From contig BCIG01000034.1 of the NCBI GenBank assembly GCA_001599915.1, forward strand, positions 161,215 to 225,214: DNA of 64,000 nucleotides, in the 5' to 3' direction. The DNA is from Symbiotaphrina buchneri. Its lineage: Eukaryota; Ascomycota; Symbiotaphrinales; Symbiotaphrinaceae. The stretch's first letter is position 1. Each line of letters starts with the position of its first letter. The notes under the pieces are model-generated. The model saw only the letters and a program-made list of their open reading frames with translations, searched no databases and was not told where the DNA came from. Position numbers and translations under genes: made by a program. Below are positions 44,692-56,002 of the stretch, one piece after another.

Positions 44692-47234
44692 ATGCCGAAA
44701 GCCGCGCCAGAGAAGATCTTTCAGTGCCATCGCTGCGAGAAGCATTTCGCTCGCAGAGAGCATCTGCAGCGGCATGACCGGTCCCGTGAGTGGTCCCCTG
44801 AAGGAATATAGGGAGGGAATCAGGGAACTGGGAGCACTTGGCTGATAGATCCCACGGCGCAGATACAAAGGAGAAGCCCTTCGCATGCTCACTATGCGAT
44901 CGGGCATTCACCAGAAGGTCCGGTTGCTTACCTACCTCTGCGAGAACCGCGAAGCTGATGTGTGTTTCTAGGGACCTACTCGTCCGGCACGACCGGCTAG
45001 CACACTCTTCCGGCTCGATCCCAACGTCAAACACACAATCAACTCCCTCGCCATCATTATCCATGAAACAAACCATGCCGTCCCCCTCCTCTCAGATCCG
45101 TGTCAACTACGCCCCTACGCCGAACTGGGCGGGTCTCGTCTCGCCGGCGCAACATCAGGACAGCACCATCGGCTTCGTCACTCCAGCAGTGCCGCATGAG
45201 GCTTCTCATCTCCTACCGAGCACGCCGCAGGTGTATGCCAACGTGATGGACCCGTCCGCCGGCCTCCCTCCGGCGTCGCCGCCCGCCGATCCGCAGTTCT
45301 GGGCGACGTATAACCCGGATGACTTTGCCTTGTTTCTGGATACGGCCGCGCTGCCTAGCTATCAGTTCTCATCGGTCATGCAGTTCGAGCAGCCGCTGCC
45401 GTATTTCTCGCCGGACCCGCTGCTGGTCTCGCCGGAGGACTTCTCAGGCGGCCAGCACAGCAGCACCACTCCCGCCCTCAACGGCGTGCAGCGCGCCAGC
45501 GACACGCCGTTCTCGCGGTTCGGATCGCGGCTGCCGTCACTACAGCCAGACGAGTCCACGCCGCCACTGCCCGCCGCCCTGCCGGAACCAAAAGGCCACT
45601 CACTATCCGAAGTCTCCGAGGAGCTGCGGCAAGTGTATATTCAGCGGCTGGCGCGGTACGCGGGCGTCATACCGGAAGATTTCACGCTGGTATCGCGACA
45701 CGCACTGTCTCGGTACTTGGCGCGGTATGTCACCGGGTTCCACGAGCACCTGCCGTTCCTGCACATCCCTTCGCTGAACGTGCACACGGCGGCGCTGGAG
45801 CTGGTGCTGGCGATTGCGGCCGTCGGCGCGCGGTATTGTCGTGAGCCGGAGAGGAGTGTAGAGCTTTTTCGTGTGGCGAAGGCGGTGGCCCTGGATAAGA
45901 TCGCGCGCAGGGGGTATAGCTGCCAGGCGGATTTCTTTGGAGGCGTTGGGCATCGCCGGCCGAGCTATGCGAGTCAAGATATGCAGCAGAACCTCCTCGG
46001 CGCCTCGCCTGGGTCCATCGATGACCAAGGCAAGCCAATCGAGACGGTGCAGGCGCTGCTCCTGCTGATGGCGATCGCGACGTGGTTTAAAGACAGCCCG
46101 TCCGCACGGGAAGCGCTCGCGTTCCGAAGCGTGCTCGACACGCTGGTGCGCGACCACGGGCTGGGGTATACATCCGTACCAGCGGACGTGTCGTGGCAGG
46201 AATGGGTGGATTTCGAGAGCGCCAAACGCACCGTGTATATCGTCATTGCCTTCTTCAATATCCACACCGTCCTCTTCGATATTCCGCCTATCATCATGAA
46301 TACTGAGGTCAACATGGAGCTGCCCTGCACTGAGGCCGAGTGGAAGGCGCCCACGGCTGAAGCCTGGAGTCAGGTCCGCATCACGGCACCGCAGCCGAAT
46401 TTCTCGGAGGCGTATCAGAGCTTGTTCACCACCGGCAACAGCAACTCAGATTCCAGCCCTGCGCCGGCCCGCTTCTCCACTTTCGGCGGGTACGTGCTGA
46501 TCAACGCCATGATCCAGCACATCTGGCTCGTGCAGCAGCACTCACGCTGGCAAGCATCGCAGGCACCCGGAGGGAATCTCCAAGCCAGCGACATCGCCAC
46601 CCTCGAGTCCGCTTTACGAAAATGGCAGCAAGCATGGGAGCACAACCCGGAATCCTCCGTGAACCCCGTCAGCCCCCACGGGCCGCTCTCATCCAACTCG
46701 ACCGCACTACTACGGCTGGCATATATCCGACTAAACATGGACACGGGCCCAATCCGAAACCTCATCAGCTTCAACCCGTCGCGGATCGCACACAGCATCG
46801 CAGACGCTCCTCCATTGGCACGTGGGCGGCGCGCCACCAAGGCCGCACTACACTGCGCGCACGCACTGAGCATTCCGATCAAGCTGAGCGTCAACTTCGT
46901 GGCGCACACGCAGATGTTCTTCTGGAGCAGCCAGCACGCGCTGTGCTCGCTGGAGTGCGCGCTGCTGCTGACGAAGTGGCTGCAGAGCGTGACGGTGCAG
47001 GACCCACGGCCGCCGCTGAGTGAGGAGGAGAGGCGCTTGCTGGGCAGTGTGGTCCAGATGGTGGCGGAGACGGAGTATGCGGCGCCGCCCGAGAGGTTGT
47101 TGGGCGATAGTAGGAGGTTGAGTGCCACGGTTGTCAGGATCTGGGCGAAGCTGTTTAGGAAGGATAGTCTTTGGGAGATGGTCGAGGTTATTGGGAGGAG
47201 TTTGGTGGCGTATGCGGATTTGTTGGAGTCGTGA
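44692..47234 (+). CDS. C2H2 zinc-finger regulator with fungal-specific domain
   Basis: Three exons (44692-44785, 44863-44917, 44972-47234) sum to 2412 nt, 803 residues. Two adjacent C2H2 fingers are assembled by splicing: FQCHRCEKHFARREHLQRH and FACSLCDRAFTRRDLLVRH, joined by the linker SHTKEKP. A serine/proline-rich stretch follows. The fungal-specific domain begins near VTGFHEHLPFLHIPS and includes VQALLLLMAIATWF and AKRTVYIVIAFFNIHT. The architecture matches regulators of catabolic and nicotinate-type clusters in Aspergillus. It should bind short GC-rich sites, and repeated GCCCGA words before the neighbouring isochorismatase-like gene are candidates. As the only intact regulator inside 40-60 kb, it is the natural candidate pathway activator. 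Confidence 0.87.
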
Positions 47235-47948
47235 GGGGGGGAGTTGATGGAGCAAGGGGTTGTACAGAAGGTTTAGCCAGTCATGATGATCGCTCCTATT
47301 AATATCTGGATATGGTCATCCATAGTGGTTACATATGCTTTTGTAAGGAGTCACTGTGATATCTACGTGCCCCGTAACTCCTGATCGCCAGAGATCTTTC
47401 TGATCAAGCCCGGTGAAATCGGACGGCCGAAAGATGATAAAGATGCGATCCATCCCATCAATGATAGTCCCGGAATCTGCTTGGGCCCATTCACTTGGGA
47501 ACCAATATGATTTATCTTGAAGAATTTATCACGGACACATGTGGTCAACCGAAGGCGGTAACAGTTGCGCCGCAACGTATGGACCCACCGTAAATTTAAA
47601 CAAATGGATTTAGCAGCTCCACATCCAAAACACTTAAAGGCTTGGAGACCGCTATCGCCGTTATCACCGTCATCCGCTTGAAGAATTACCACAAAAAGAC
47701 CAGTGCATGTAGGTGTACTTAAGCAGCACGTCTAGGAAGATTCTTGTTCGGCCCGATTGGTCGGGCTTGCACGCCTTAACTCCGTCCAGGGCCCGATCGG
47801 CCCTGCAGCGGCCCGAGCCTTTGCGATCGTTATTTAAAGAGAACGTCACTTTCAGAGAGCAAAGTCAATCGACAACACACAGAAACACACATCGGAACAT
47901 TAAAAGAAGACACACACGCAGCCAAGAACACAGTCCCTCTCAGCCACA
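47235..47948. promoter_or_regulatory. Spacer and promoter of the isochorismatase-like gene
   Basis: This 714-base spacer has no gene. Its last 200 bases hold the GCCCGA cluster (listed separately) and a TATA-like TATTTAAA at 47831-47838, about 115 bases before the ATG. An A/C-rich leader follows. Confidence 0.45.
47750..47816. promoter_or_regulatory. Cluster of GCCCGA words and palindromes
   Basis: Within 67 bases there are four or five copies of GCCCGA or its complement. GCCCGA-TTGG-TCGGGC forms a perfect 6-bp inverted repeat at 47751-47766. CAGGGCCCGATCGGCCCTG around 47798-47816 is a near-perfect palindrome centred on CCGATCGG, and GGCCCGAG follows. They lie 130-200 bases before the start of the isochorismatase-like gene, next to a TATA-like box. 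Dimeric or paired binding of a zinc-finger activator is inferred. Confidence 0.5.
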
Positions 47949-48512
47949 ATGCCCGACACCGCGCTCCTCATAATGGATCTCCAAGCCGGGATCCTCTCCA
48001 GGGTCCCCGCCGGCTCATCACCATCCTACCTCTCGCTCATCAGCTCCCTCCTCGGCCCCGCCCGCGCCGCCTCCATCCCCATCATCTACGTGACCATCTC
48101 GTTCCGCCCGGAGCACCCAGAGCGCTCTCCCTCCAACTGGGCCTTCTCGAAAATCCCGCGCACCGCCTTCCTCGAGGGTTCACCCGAAACACAGATCCCG
48201 GACGCCATCGCGCCACAGCCCGGCGATATCCGCGTCACGAAGAAGCGCTTCTCGGCGTTCGCGGGGAATGATCTGGAGATGACGCTCAGGAGTCTGGGCG
48301 TGAAGAGGTTGGTCCTGGCGGGGGTTTCCACGAGTGGGGTGGTCTTGTCGACGGTAAGGCAGGCGGGGGATCTGGATTTTGAAGTCACGGTCTTGAGGGA
48401 TGGGTGTTTGGATGGCGATGAGGAGGTCCATAGGGTGTTGATGGATAAGGTCATTCCGAAGCAGGCGAAGGTCGTGCAGAGTGAGGAGTGGTTGCAGAGC
48501 TTGAAGGCTTAG
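47949..48512 (+). CDS. Isochorismatase-like hydrolase
   Basis: A single exon encodes 187 residues. The fold's first strand and catalytic aspartate are in ALLIMDLQAGI, the lysine in RVTKKRFSAFAG, and the nucleophile loop in LVLAGVSTSGVVLSTV. Family members cleave C-N or vinyl-ether bonds (nicotinamide, N-carbamoylsarcosine, maleamate, isochorismate). In amidohydrolase members a cysteine follows the cis-peptide in this loop; here the matching place is occupied by S/G/V, with no cysteine. The enzyme may therefore follow the isochorismatase type of chemistry or be altered. The cytosol is the likely location. It is convergent with the HPP gene (141 bases) and preceded by an unusual cluster of palindromic GCCCGA sites. 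Confidence 0.85.
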   Translation: MPDTALLIMDLQAGILSRVPAGSSPSYLSLISSLLGPARAASIPIIYVTISFRPEHPERSPSNWAFSKIPRTAFLEGSPETQIPDAIAPQPGDIRVTKKRFSAFAGNDLEMTLRSLGVKRLVLAGVSTSGVVLSTVRQAGDLDFEVTVLRDGCLDGDEEVHRVLMDKVIPKQAKVVQSEEWLQSLKA

Positions 48513-48653
48513 AATGGGAGCTGCCAGTAGTTATGGGGCGGTTCTTGAATCTGAGCGATTGGGAGGTTTGAACATGACGTTTGCGGTTGGTATCTGGCAC
48601 AGAACGGTGTGATGATACATCGTCAACAGCAAAAGACAAATATATCCGTGCAG

Positions 48654-49562
48654 TCATTCTGGGTTTCCCCGGATGAGCTTCTCCCTCAATCTCTCCAAGA
48701 GTCGTTCCTCCTCTCCCTCCAGCTGAATCCACGCTGGCAGCATCACCGCATCCGCATTCACTGTAATCGACCGCGACTGTGTAGACATCTCAATCTGCAA
48801 GGCTTCCTGTGGCGGCTTCTCCACACTCCCCTCACTCTCCCTCCGCCTTCCCGCCTCCCCCGGCACGATCCAATACATCGGAAACCTCCTCTGTACATTA
48901 TTGACCAGCAACGCCGTGCCCAGCATCAACCCCGACCCGACCAGCACCAGTACCACCAACCTCCAGCCCAAATCCCCCACGCGCGGGTCCGTGGCCGCCA
49001 GCAACGCCGTCGCGCCCGCAGGCGGGTACAGCGTCTTGCTCAACCCCATCGCCAGCGACGCACACGCGCACGCCAGCGCGGCGCTCAGCCACCGCAGCGA
49101 CTCCGCACTGTTAGGAGATAGAGTAGCAGCGAAGGCTTTCGTGACACCCACGCCAATGACCGCGGCGAGGAGATGCCCTAGAAGCATGTTCCGCGGCTGT
49201 GCCAAAGGGCTGGCGATGGCGTTGTAGGACAGCATGGCGGCGGCGCCGAAACTGCCTAGGATGAGCGGTGGAAGCGGCTGGTTTGGGCTGGAGGAGGTGG
49301 AGGTGGTGGGAGAGGTGGAGGGTGTGAGATGAGGGAGGACGATGGTGAGGAGAGCGATGCCGGTGAAGACGCCGGTGAAGGCATAGGCTTGCTCGACGAG
49401 GTTCCCGAGGCGAGGGGGAGGGGAGGAGCGGTGGCCCAGGAAGTGCGAGAGGGGAGTGGGGAGGAGATGTAGCTTTGAGGAGGGGAGGAAAGGGATGAGG
49501 TAGGTGTCGATGTCGAAGTTGTATGCTGGCGTGGCGGTGCAGGCCGAGGCGGGAGAGGTCAT
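48654..49562 (-). CDS. HPP-family integral membrane protein
   Basis: A single exon encodes 302 residues. Four or five hydrophobic segments lie between about residues 55 and 220: AYAFTGVFTGIALLTIVLP, then ILGSFGAAAMLSYNAI, ALACACASLAMGLS and VVLVLVGSGLMLGTALL. The family motifs GSFGAAAxL, the SPLAQPRNxLLGH block and YPPAGATALLAA (HPPAGATAL in most members) are all present. Relatives have been linked to nitrite transport in plastids and cyanobacteria, but fungal members are uncharacterised. A soluble, charged C-terminal tail of about 80 residues follows. Membership in a cluster with amide-hydrolase-like genes could suggest movement of a small nitrogenous ion, which is inference only. Confidence 0.85.
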   Translation of the reverse strand: MTSPASACTATPAYNFDIDTYLIPFLPSSKLHLLPTPLSHFLGHRSSPPPRLGNLVEQAYAFTGVFTGIALLTIVLPHLTPSTSPTTSTSSSPNQPLPPLILGSFGAAAMLSYNAIASPLAQPRNMLLGHLLAAVIGVGVTKAFAATLSPNSAESLRWLSAALACACASLAMGLSKTLYPPAGATALLAATDPRVGDLGWRLVVLVLVGSGLMLGTALLVNNVQRRFPMYWIVPGEAGRRRESEGSVEKPPQEALQIEMSTQSRSITVNADAVMLPAWIQLEGEEERLLERLREKLIRGNPE

Positions 49563-50002
49563 GGTGGGTGATGCATGGGTATTTTATGCCGCGATGGGTC
49601 TATTGATCGAGAGAGGGAATTTGTGAGGGTGGTGAGCGCCATGATTGCAGACCACTGGGTTTATGAAGACTTTGAGTAGAGGCCATGAAGCCGCGGAGAC
49701 GACGGAGGTGCTGGATGATGTTGTGATCAGAATTCACAGAATATATGGATTGAAGATGTTTGGTGTGTCACAGTTTATCACCATGTGTCAAGGAAACCCG
49801 AGGTTGGTTAGATTTCCCCGCATTTTGTGTCCTGGTTTACTGCATCGGGAAACCGTTACTTAATATCCAGCTGAATCTGCACATGACGCCAGTAGAGGCA
49901 CGAATGGGGCAATCTGGGTTCTTTTCTTACTTCTCCGAATTTCTCCTGAATCAATTGAGCAAGTATCCTAATATTCTGATATAGTAATACATACATCACC
50001 CC
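49563..50002. other. Intergenic, no gene recognised
   Basis: This 440-base spacer holds the promoter of the HPP gene and the 3' end of the formamidase-like gene. No other element was recognised. Confidence 0.4.
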
Positions 50003-52374
50003 CTATTCCCTCTCCCCTTCACTCCGTCTCACAAACTCATGCAAAACATTTCTCGTAATCTGCGCAACATTATTATCATAATCCCTCCACGCCATGGATC
50101 CCACCCAATCAATCGATCCCACCGAAAACACCGCTCCCCCAGCCGGCGTGTCAAAATAGATCATATCACTCCTGACCTTCTCACACGTCGTGCCCAGGGT
50201 ATTAACCATCGGAAACAATACCTCCTCGTTGAAAACCCCATAATCATCCGAATGCCCTCCCGCCAGCCTCGTACTCGCCACCAGCACCGCATTCCGCGGC
50301 GTTCCCAGGCCATAATCCAGACGATCAATCTCATCCCCCGACGCTGCGCCCTGCACGAGTCCAAAATCGCCCACGACATCCACACCCTCCAACCCACGCA
50401 ACACAGAACCCCCCCGTGGATCCTCCCTCGCCTCCGCCGCGATCCCATACGCCGCGCCCTTCCCCATCCCGCATGCCGCGGATCCCAAGCCAAAGAGCTT
50501 ATTCGGCGGCACGCCCCTCGCGCGCCAGAGGCCGCCAAACTCGCCAGTCAGGCTATGATGCCAGCACCCCGGGGGCAGCTCGAACGCGCGACATCCCTGG
50601 CCCGCGCGACGGACTTCGACGCGGTGTGGCCGGGTGCTGTCGTGTGCGGTCACCCAGTAGTAGCCGTTGCCGCCGAGGTACATGAAGTGGTTGCGCGGCG
50701 AGGTGAGGTAGCCTTCGTACGCGCGCTGGATCGCGTAGCTCGGGTACTCCGGGTGGCAGCTGGAGAGGAGGACGTGGTATTGTGTGAGGAGCGAGGCGCC
50801 GTGGGCGTGGATGTCGTGGTCGGTGAGGACGTCGTAGGACCCGGAACCGAGCTCCCGATTGAGGAAGCCGATGAACCAGAGGTCGGCGGAGAATTCGCGT
50901 GGTCCGCCAAAGCCCCAGTGGATGTAGCTGGTGCGAGGAGGATTAGTGCGCTGGTTGGCATGGGAATGGAGGTTGGGGGGAGAAGAAGGGAGACGAACTC
51001 GGGCCGCATGTTCATCACGGGCCGCTTTGTGGTCGAGTACACGGTGCCGGAGCCATCGTTGTGCGTGTCGTACAGCGAGATGCCCAGATCGGGCCGGCTC
51101 TCGAGCGTTTGCCACTGTGGGCCCTTGTAGACATTCGACGTGTCGTCAAGCTGCACATGAGCGCCGCGTGACTGGTCGTAGATGTGTTCGTTGGCGTAAC
51201 CTAGTGAACTGAGTCAGCCTCGAAGACCAAAGCGGTGTGAAAGCCTGGACGCACATGTATATGTGAACGTGGACATAATCATCGCAACCTTCGGTCTCGG
51301 AGCATCTCCAGCCGGGCGAACGAAGAAAGGAACCAGATCTTTCGTCCGCCCATCATTCACCTCTACCGCATAACACCCCGACCTCAGATCAGGCGCGACA
51401 TCCATCTCAAAGTCCGTCTCCCAGTCCGCATCGTCCAAGTCATCGTCGTGGAAGTGGATCGCGCCATAGCCGTACTCGGCTTTCGTCCAGTCGACCTGGC
51501 TGGCATCCCAGTCATGCCCGGTCACGGCGCCAGCAGGCGCGTTGATTAGCTCACCGTGCCGTTCGTGGCCCGAGACGTCCCGGACTGCGTCGCTGGGGAT
51601 GTCGATTGAGAAGTCGAGATCGAGTAGTGTGGTTCCTTCCGCCCCGGGTTCTGGAACGTGCCGTATCGTGAACCGCTCTATCTTGCCGTTGAAGCTGGTG
51701 GTCGTGATGGGCGCGCTCCGGAGACCGCGCCCGGGGTCGTCACTCGCTATGTAAAGCGGTGCATCGGGTACGACGGGGATTTGCTGAAGACCCTGGTCGA
51801 ATTGGAAGTCCTCCGAGGGAATGGGCAGGTCCCGGGGTTCGGTCTTCGAGCACAGCTGCAGCTTTCCAGAACGGAAGTCAACGCTGACAGTGAGATAGTA
51901 CCAGATATTCTTGACAGGTGACAACCCAACCGCCACTTCACGCTCGTCTTCGCCCGTTCCAACTCGAAGCTTAAGCTCCCCTTCGATATCCAGAAAACAC
52001 TCCAGCCCCACTTTCCTCTCATGATCAAAGACCGAAAACAGATACTGCACATGCCCTGCTCCCGCGGGCAGCGTCGGCTGGCACCAGAATGCAACTTCGA
52101 GTGTTCCAAAGCTAGAAGGCCGCCCCCAATCTTTGATGCGGGCCAGTGATCCCAGGCGGGTATATTGCAGCCTTCCCGTATGCGTGCTCTCCGGGACAGA
52201 GTTCACGCGCTTGTGCCCTACTGGCGGCGCATTCTCTCCCTCATATCCGGGACCGAGCTGGAGGAGGCGTGCTGTGTATGTAGAGCTCGGGCAGGAGACT
52301 TTTACAGATACCTTCTCCCCAGGACTGACGACGAGAGGATCCGCGTATCCGACCACTGGGGCTTCGAAAGCCAT
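50003..52374 (-). CDS. N,N-dimethylformamidase-like protein
   Basis: Three minus-strand exons (51255-52374, 50999-51200, 50003-50927) total 2247 nt, 748 residues. The N-terminal half contains a LamG/concanavalin-like sandwich (TLEVAFWCQPTLPAG, then LYIASDDPGRG, FNGKIERFTI). The C-terminal half is the catalytic region of the dimethylformamidase large subunit: MRPDYIHWG across intron 2, then EFSADLWFIGFLNR, DVLTDHDIHAHG, and CHPEYPS. In the bacterial enzyme an HPE motif supplies His and Glu to a mononuclear iron; HPE is kept here. It should hydrolyse an N-substituted amide to an amine and a carboxylate, but fungal members have no known substrate that I can cite. The start is ATG 52374. The presence of this enzyme is the main reason to see the region as a nitrogen-compound cluster. 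Confidence 0.87.
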
Positions 52375-52545
52375 AGTCACGACGGATATATTTCAGGGTA
52401 GGAAAACAGCGAAAGAAAAGCAACAACACACAGGACCTGGGCGACAAGCATCCATCTTTCATATCTTGAACCAATCCCTAAGATAGCTTCTTTCCACCTT
52501 GGGACAGAGAATGGCCTGTCAAGAATCGTTATCAAACAGGCGTAG

Positions 52546-53892
52546 GAGCCGCGTCGTCGCGCTACGCCAGATGGGTCTCCGGAGACATCGACGACGCATG
52601 AAGAAGAGTCAATCACGGTGCTCCCTCCCAACCATGAAATCCATGATATTGCCTCATCGCCTAGCGGCTTTCTCATCCCTTGGGATGCTCAGAGCCATTC
52701 TAGTCCAAATGAACTCGGATTGGTTCCATATACATCCCCTGGGGGCCTCACGACAACGGCATTCGACCTGTTCAGCACCCTATTGTCCGCATCCCCTCCC
52801 GAGGACGCTGAAAATGACTCGAGCGAGGGAGGCAATATCGGCCATCTTCTTCAGTATCCTCATTCACCGAGTCCGTTAATCCACACGGTAATGGATGACC
52901 TCGCGGACCATCTCCTATGGCCTCTCCAACCACAGATCGAGCTTGAACTGCTCGGTTACTATCTTGAATGCGTATCCGTCATATCCTGCACCAAAGCCAG
53001 CAGCTCCGCGAACCAATTCCGACTCATCATGCCCCTCGTATTCGAATCCTCCATCCTTCTCGACGCAGTGACGGCTCTCGCCGCCATGCACCGACAACTC
53101 CCCCTGCCCGCGCGGCTGACATACAAAGGACAAGCCCTCGCGACCTTCTCACAAGCGCTAGCCGCCAACGCCTCAGAGGATATTCTCGACCAGCTGCTCG
53201 CGACGCTGCTGATCGTGCTGAACATGCAGCAGGTCGAGAGCGGGCAGGGCCAGTGGCAGGCGCACCTGACAGGCGCGTGCATGCTGATGAAGCGCCCCTT
53301 CCGCGGCCGATCTGTGCATGCGACGCTGCGTGAGAATGAGATGCTCCATAGTGTTGTACTGCAGCTGTGTTGGATCGATGTTCTCTGGGCGCTGCCGACG
53401 TGTCGCGGAACGGAAATTGCGGCCGCGTTTAGAGAGGCTGCGATTGATGTCAGTATGGAACGCGTTGAGACCACCGCTGAGGGCGGCATGTTCGATTGGG
53501 TGGGCTGCTCCGAGAGCTTATTCAGGATGCTGGGGCAGATTGCGAGCGGCCAGTTGACAGATGTTCAGACGATCTTGCAGCTTCAACTGACTGACATCCC
53601 CGGGATGCTTCGAGACGGCGTTTCTGTGGACGAGGCCATGGACCGGATGCATACGGAAGAGGTTTGGCGCTATGGCGCTGTCGTCTACCTGTTGACTGCA
53701 GATCCAACAGCATCGAGCAACCCCAAGGTGTTGGAGTACTTCACAAGGCTCGTCTTCGACCATATGGAGAGCCTTAAGTCCCAAGACCTCGCAAAACAGC
53801 TTCTGGTACCGTTGGTCTTCGCAGGTGCCCAGACAGACGGTGCGGAGGTGCGTACATACTGCGGAGAATATTGCAGGAAGTGGGCGCAATAA
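52546..53892 (+). pseudogene. Fungal regulator lacking its DNA-binding half
   Basis: The frame is open from just after TAG 52543-52545 to TAA 53890-53892, and its first ATG is only at 52891. It reads as the second domain of fungal zinc-cluster regulators (PF11951-like): LQPQIELELLGYYLECV, then MPLVFESSILLDAVTALAAMH, LLIVLNMQQVESGQ, and KQLLVPLVFAGAQ. No Zn2Cys6 cluster (CxxCxxxxxxC) occurs in any frame between it and the divergent formamidase-like start at 52374. After the TAA the same frame continues with SQWGVFSSGLEILENTWSRRDE, a usual end of this domain, so the stop too looks premature. I infer a regulator that has lost its 5' exon and its last residues. A distant 5' exon cannot be excluded but would have to lie inside the neighbouring gene. 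Confidence 0.6.
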
Positions 53893-54150
53893 TCGCAGTG
53901 GGGCGTGTTCAGTTCGGGCCTGGAGATACTGGAAAATACGTGGTCCAGACGAGATGAGAGTGGGCAAGGAGGAGAGACTGGGACGGATACTTGGGCTCAT
54001 GTTACTACTGGACGCGGTCATCATAGTGATTACATGCTTGGGTAATGGCGCAGACTTCGCAGAGATGTTTGAGATATAATAGATGATGAATTTGATGAAA
54101 TTGTTATGCTACTGATTCTCAGTTCTATAGAAACTTTGTTCAGATGCATT

Positions 54151-55281
54151 CTACCCTCTGCACATAGGGATCGTCGGGTCGATCACACTCCGAGGATCCC
54201 TGCTATTGACCCAGCCACAAAACGGCTCGCTGAGTTGGCTGTATCATCTTCGTCAGCCCTATGTCTGGTGATCTAATCAGCATTCGTTTCACTTACTATC
54301 CAACCACTTTCTGAAGCTCCAGGGGCCAGCTTTTCACCGTCGACAACGGGATTGACAGGTATTGGTTTTCCTCCTGCCGGAGATAGCCCCTTACCATGAA
54401 GCACGTGTAAAGCAATCTCTCTTCATCTTCCGTAGTGTTCGCAGACCCTGAGTATCGTTAGAAGACTTGAGGTTTCTATATGGTTCTGGATATATCTCAC
54501 CTCCGTGGTAGGCGCTGCCGAGCATTATAAACCCATCACCCGGTTCAAGCTGCATCATCGTCAGTATTTGGGGACGTTTCTTGCTATGGTGACACATGCC
54601 TCTGCATAAACCGTGAGTGACTCGTCCGGCTCGCGCTCATGCTATTTGGTATTAGCAATGTTCGATCAAGATATCAATAAGAATACCCACCTCCCACAGG
54701 TGGGAACCAGGAATAAACCTAGTGGCTCCATTGGCAATGGTCGATTTGCTCCCTGCAACAAAGAAGCCAACAATATTGTCCCTCGTCTCCGCAAACATCT
54801 CGGACGTATCCGGGTACACATCGACCTTCTTGTTGTGCCTCAGATGGCAGATATCATCACGATGCAGCGGCTGGGCTCGCGAGCCAGGCCTGACGCTGAT
54901 ACCGATGCTGTTGTTCAAGTACGGCGGGCTGACGGCATTCATCTTCTCCGATCCGCTCCAGCACCAATAGCGCTCTTCCAGAAACGCCTTACAGACGGCT
55001 TGATAGAGCGGGTGCATAGGCACTGAAGCGGCGGCGCGGCTCTTCCCGACCATACCGTAGCAGCGTCTGGTCTGCATGGGGAAGAAGTTGCCTTGCCATG
55101 GCTCGTCGGCTTCGAGGTAAGGCCGGATTTCTTCCTCGATGGTCTTGATCTCAGTCGTGGAAAGGACGTTCTTGATCACGCAGCCGCCGGAGAGCTTGAT
55201 GGCGGCAACTACGTCTTCGACTGGGGCATCGGCCTTGAAGGTGAGCACCGGAGGCAGTTTTGGCTGTGGGAGGGAACCCAT
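54151..55281 (-). CDS. Phytanoyl-CoA dioxygenase (PhyH)-like 2-oxoglutarate oxygenase
   Basis: Five minus-strand exons (54691-55281, 54600-54641, 54501-54549, 54297-54447, 54151-54238) sum to 921 nt, 306 residues, typical of fungal PhyH enzymes. The iron-binding HxD is in QPLHRDDICH. GATRFIPGSHLWE, then EPGDGFIMLGSAYHGG (distal His), and a C-terminal LLYTCFMVRGYLRQEENQYL complete the jelly-roll. The last exon gives QLSEPFCGWVN. Intron 2 (54550-54599) starts with GC rather than GT; GC..AG is the only way to keep AEL-EPGD in frame. The family includes endoperoxidases and hydroxylases of secondary metabolism. The substrate is unknown. ATG 55281 was chosen; ATG 55368 would add 29 residues. Confidence 0.85.
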
Positions 55282-56002
55282 CGTGTCTGATAATCTCCCG
55301 TTCAATGCAGACGAGATGGTTGTGAGATGGGTGGATGAGAGTTCAACACTCAATGGTAGCTTTGGCAAATTGTCTTCTTATCAGCGATTGATTTCGGGAG
55401 ATGGGTAACAACAACAGTCTAGACTCTTTGGGCTCTTTCACGCCGAATAAGGACATGCCTCACCTTCCAATATGAGACAATCTCTGTTGCCAAATTGGTC
55501 GTGGTCTTATCTCCTTGATTCGAGAGCCTTTGGACCTTATCGCGCCTATCTCCAGTGCGCGGGGTTCCTGGGGTGGAGGTCTGGCCCTTTCATTGCAACA
55601 GCCCTCTTGTCAAGGAGATACGCGTCTTCTCCTGCTCCGGATTGATCCTCATCTTACTTACCCACCAGAGTTCAGGTGGATGGCTAGTCCCACTTGGGCA
55701 ATCGAGATCCATCCCGAACTGGCTAGTTGGAGATAAGGGGAACGGCATATCGTGAACTTTCTTTTGGCTCTGGCTTTATCTCCCATGGCGGTTAACGACC
55801 ACTCCTCTATTGGCCCGCAACGGGATATCGTCGCGGTGCCACATGGCTGCGACCAATTGATAAGGATCTAATTCTAAGAGGGTGTTCAAATCAATTATAA
55901 AAGCACCGGCAACCGACGCTCGTGTTGCAGGGATAGAAGCCCTGTTTCACTCAGAGAACTACCCTTCGACATAGTCTTTTAGCATCGAAACAGCCTTTCA
56001 AA
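55282..56002. promoter_or_regulatory. Divergent spacer before the UNC93-like gene
   Basis: A 721-base region between two outward-facing starts. No gene, repeat or RNA was recognised. It is AT-richer than its flanks near the UNC93-like gene. Confidence 0.35.

Noticed and set aside
45603-46265. A 220-codon minus-strand frame opposite the second C2H2 regulator
   Set aside because: It lies wholly inside a well-supported exon and shows no family features.
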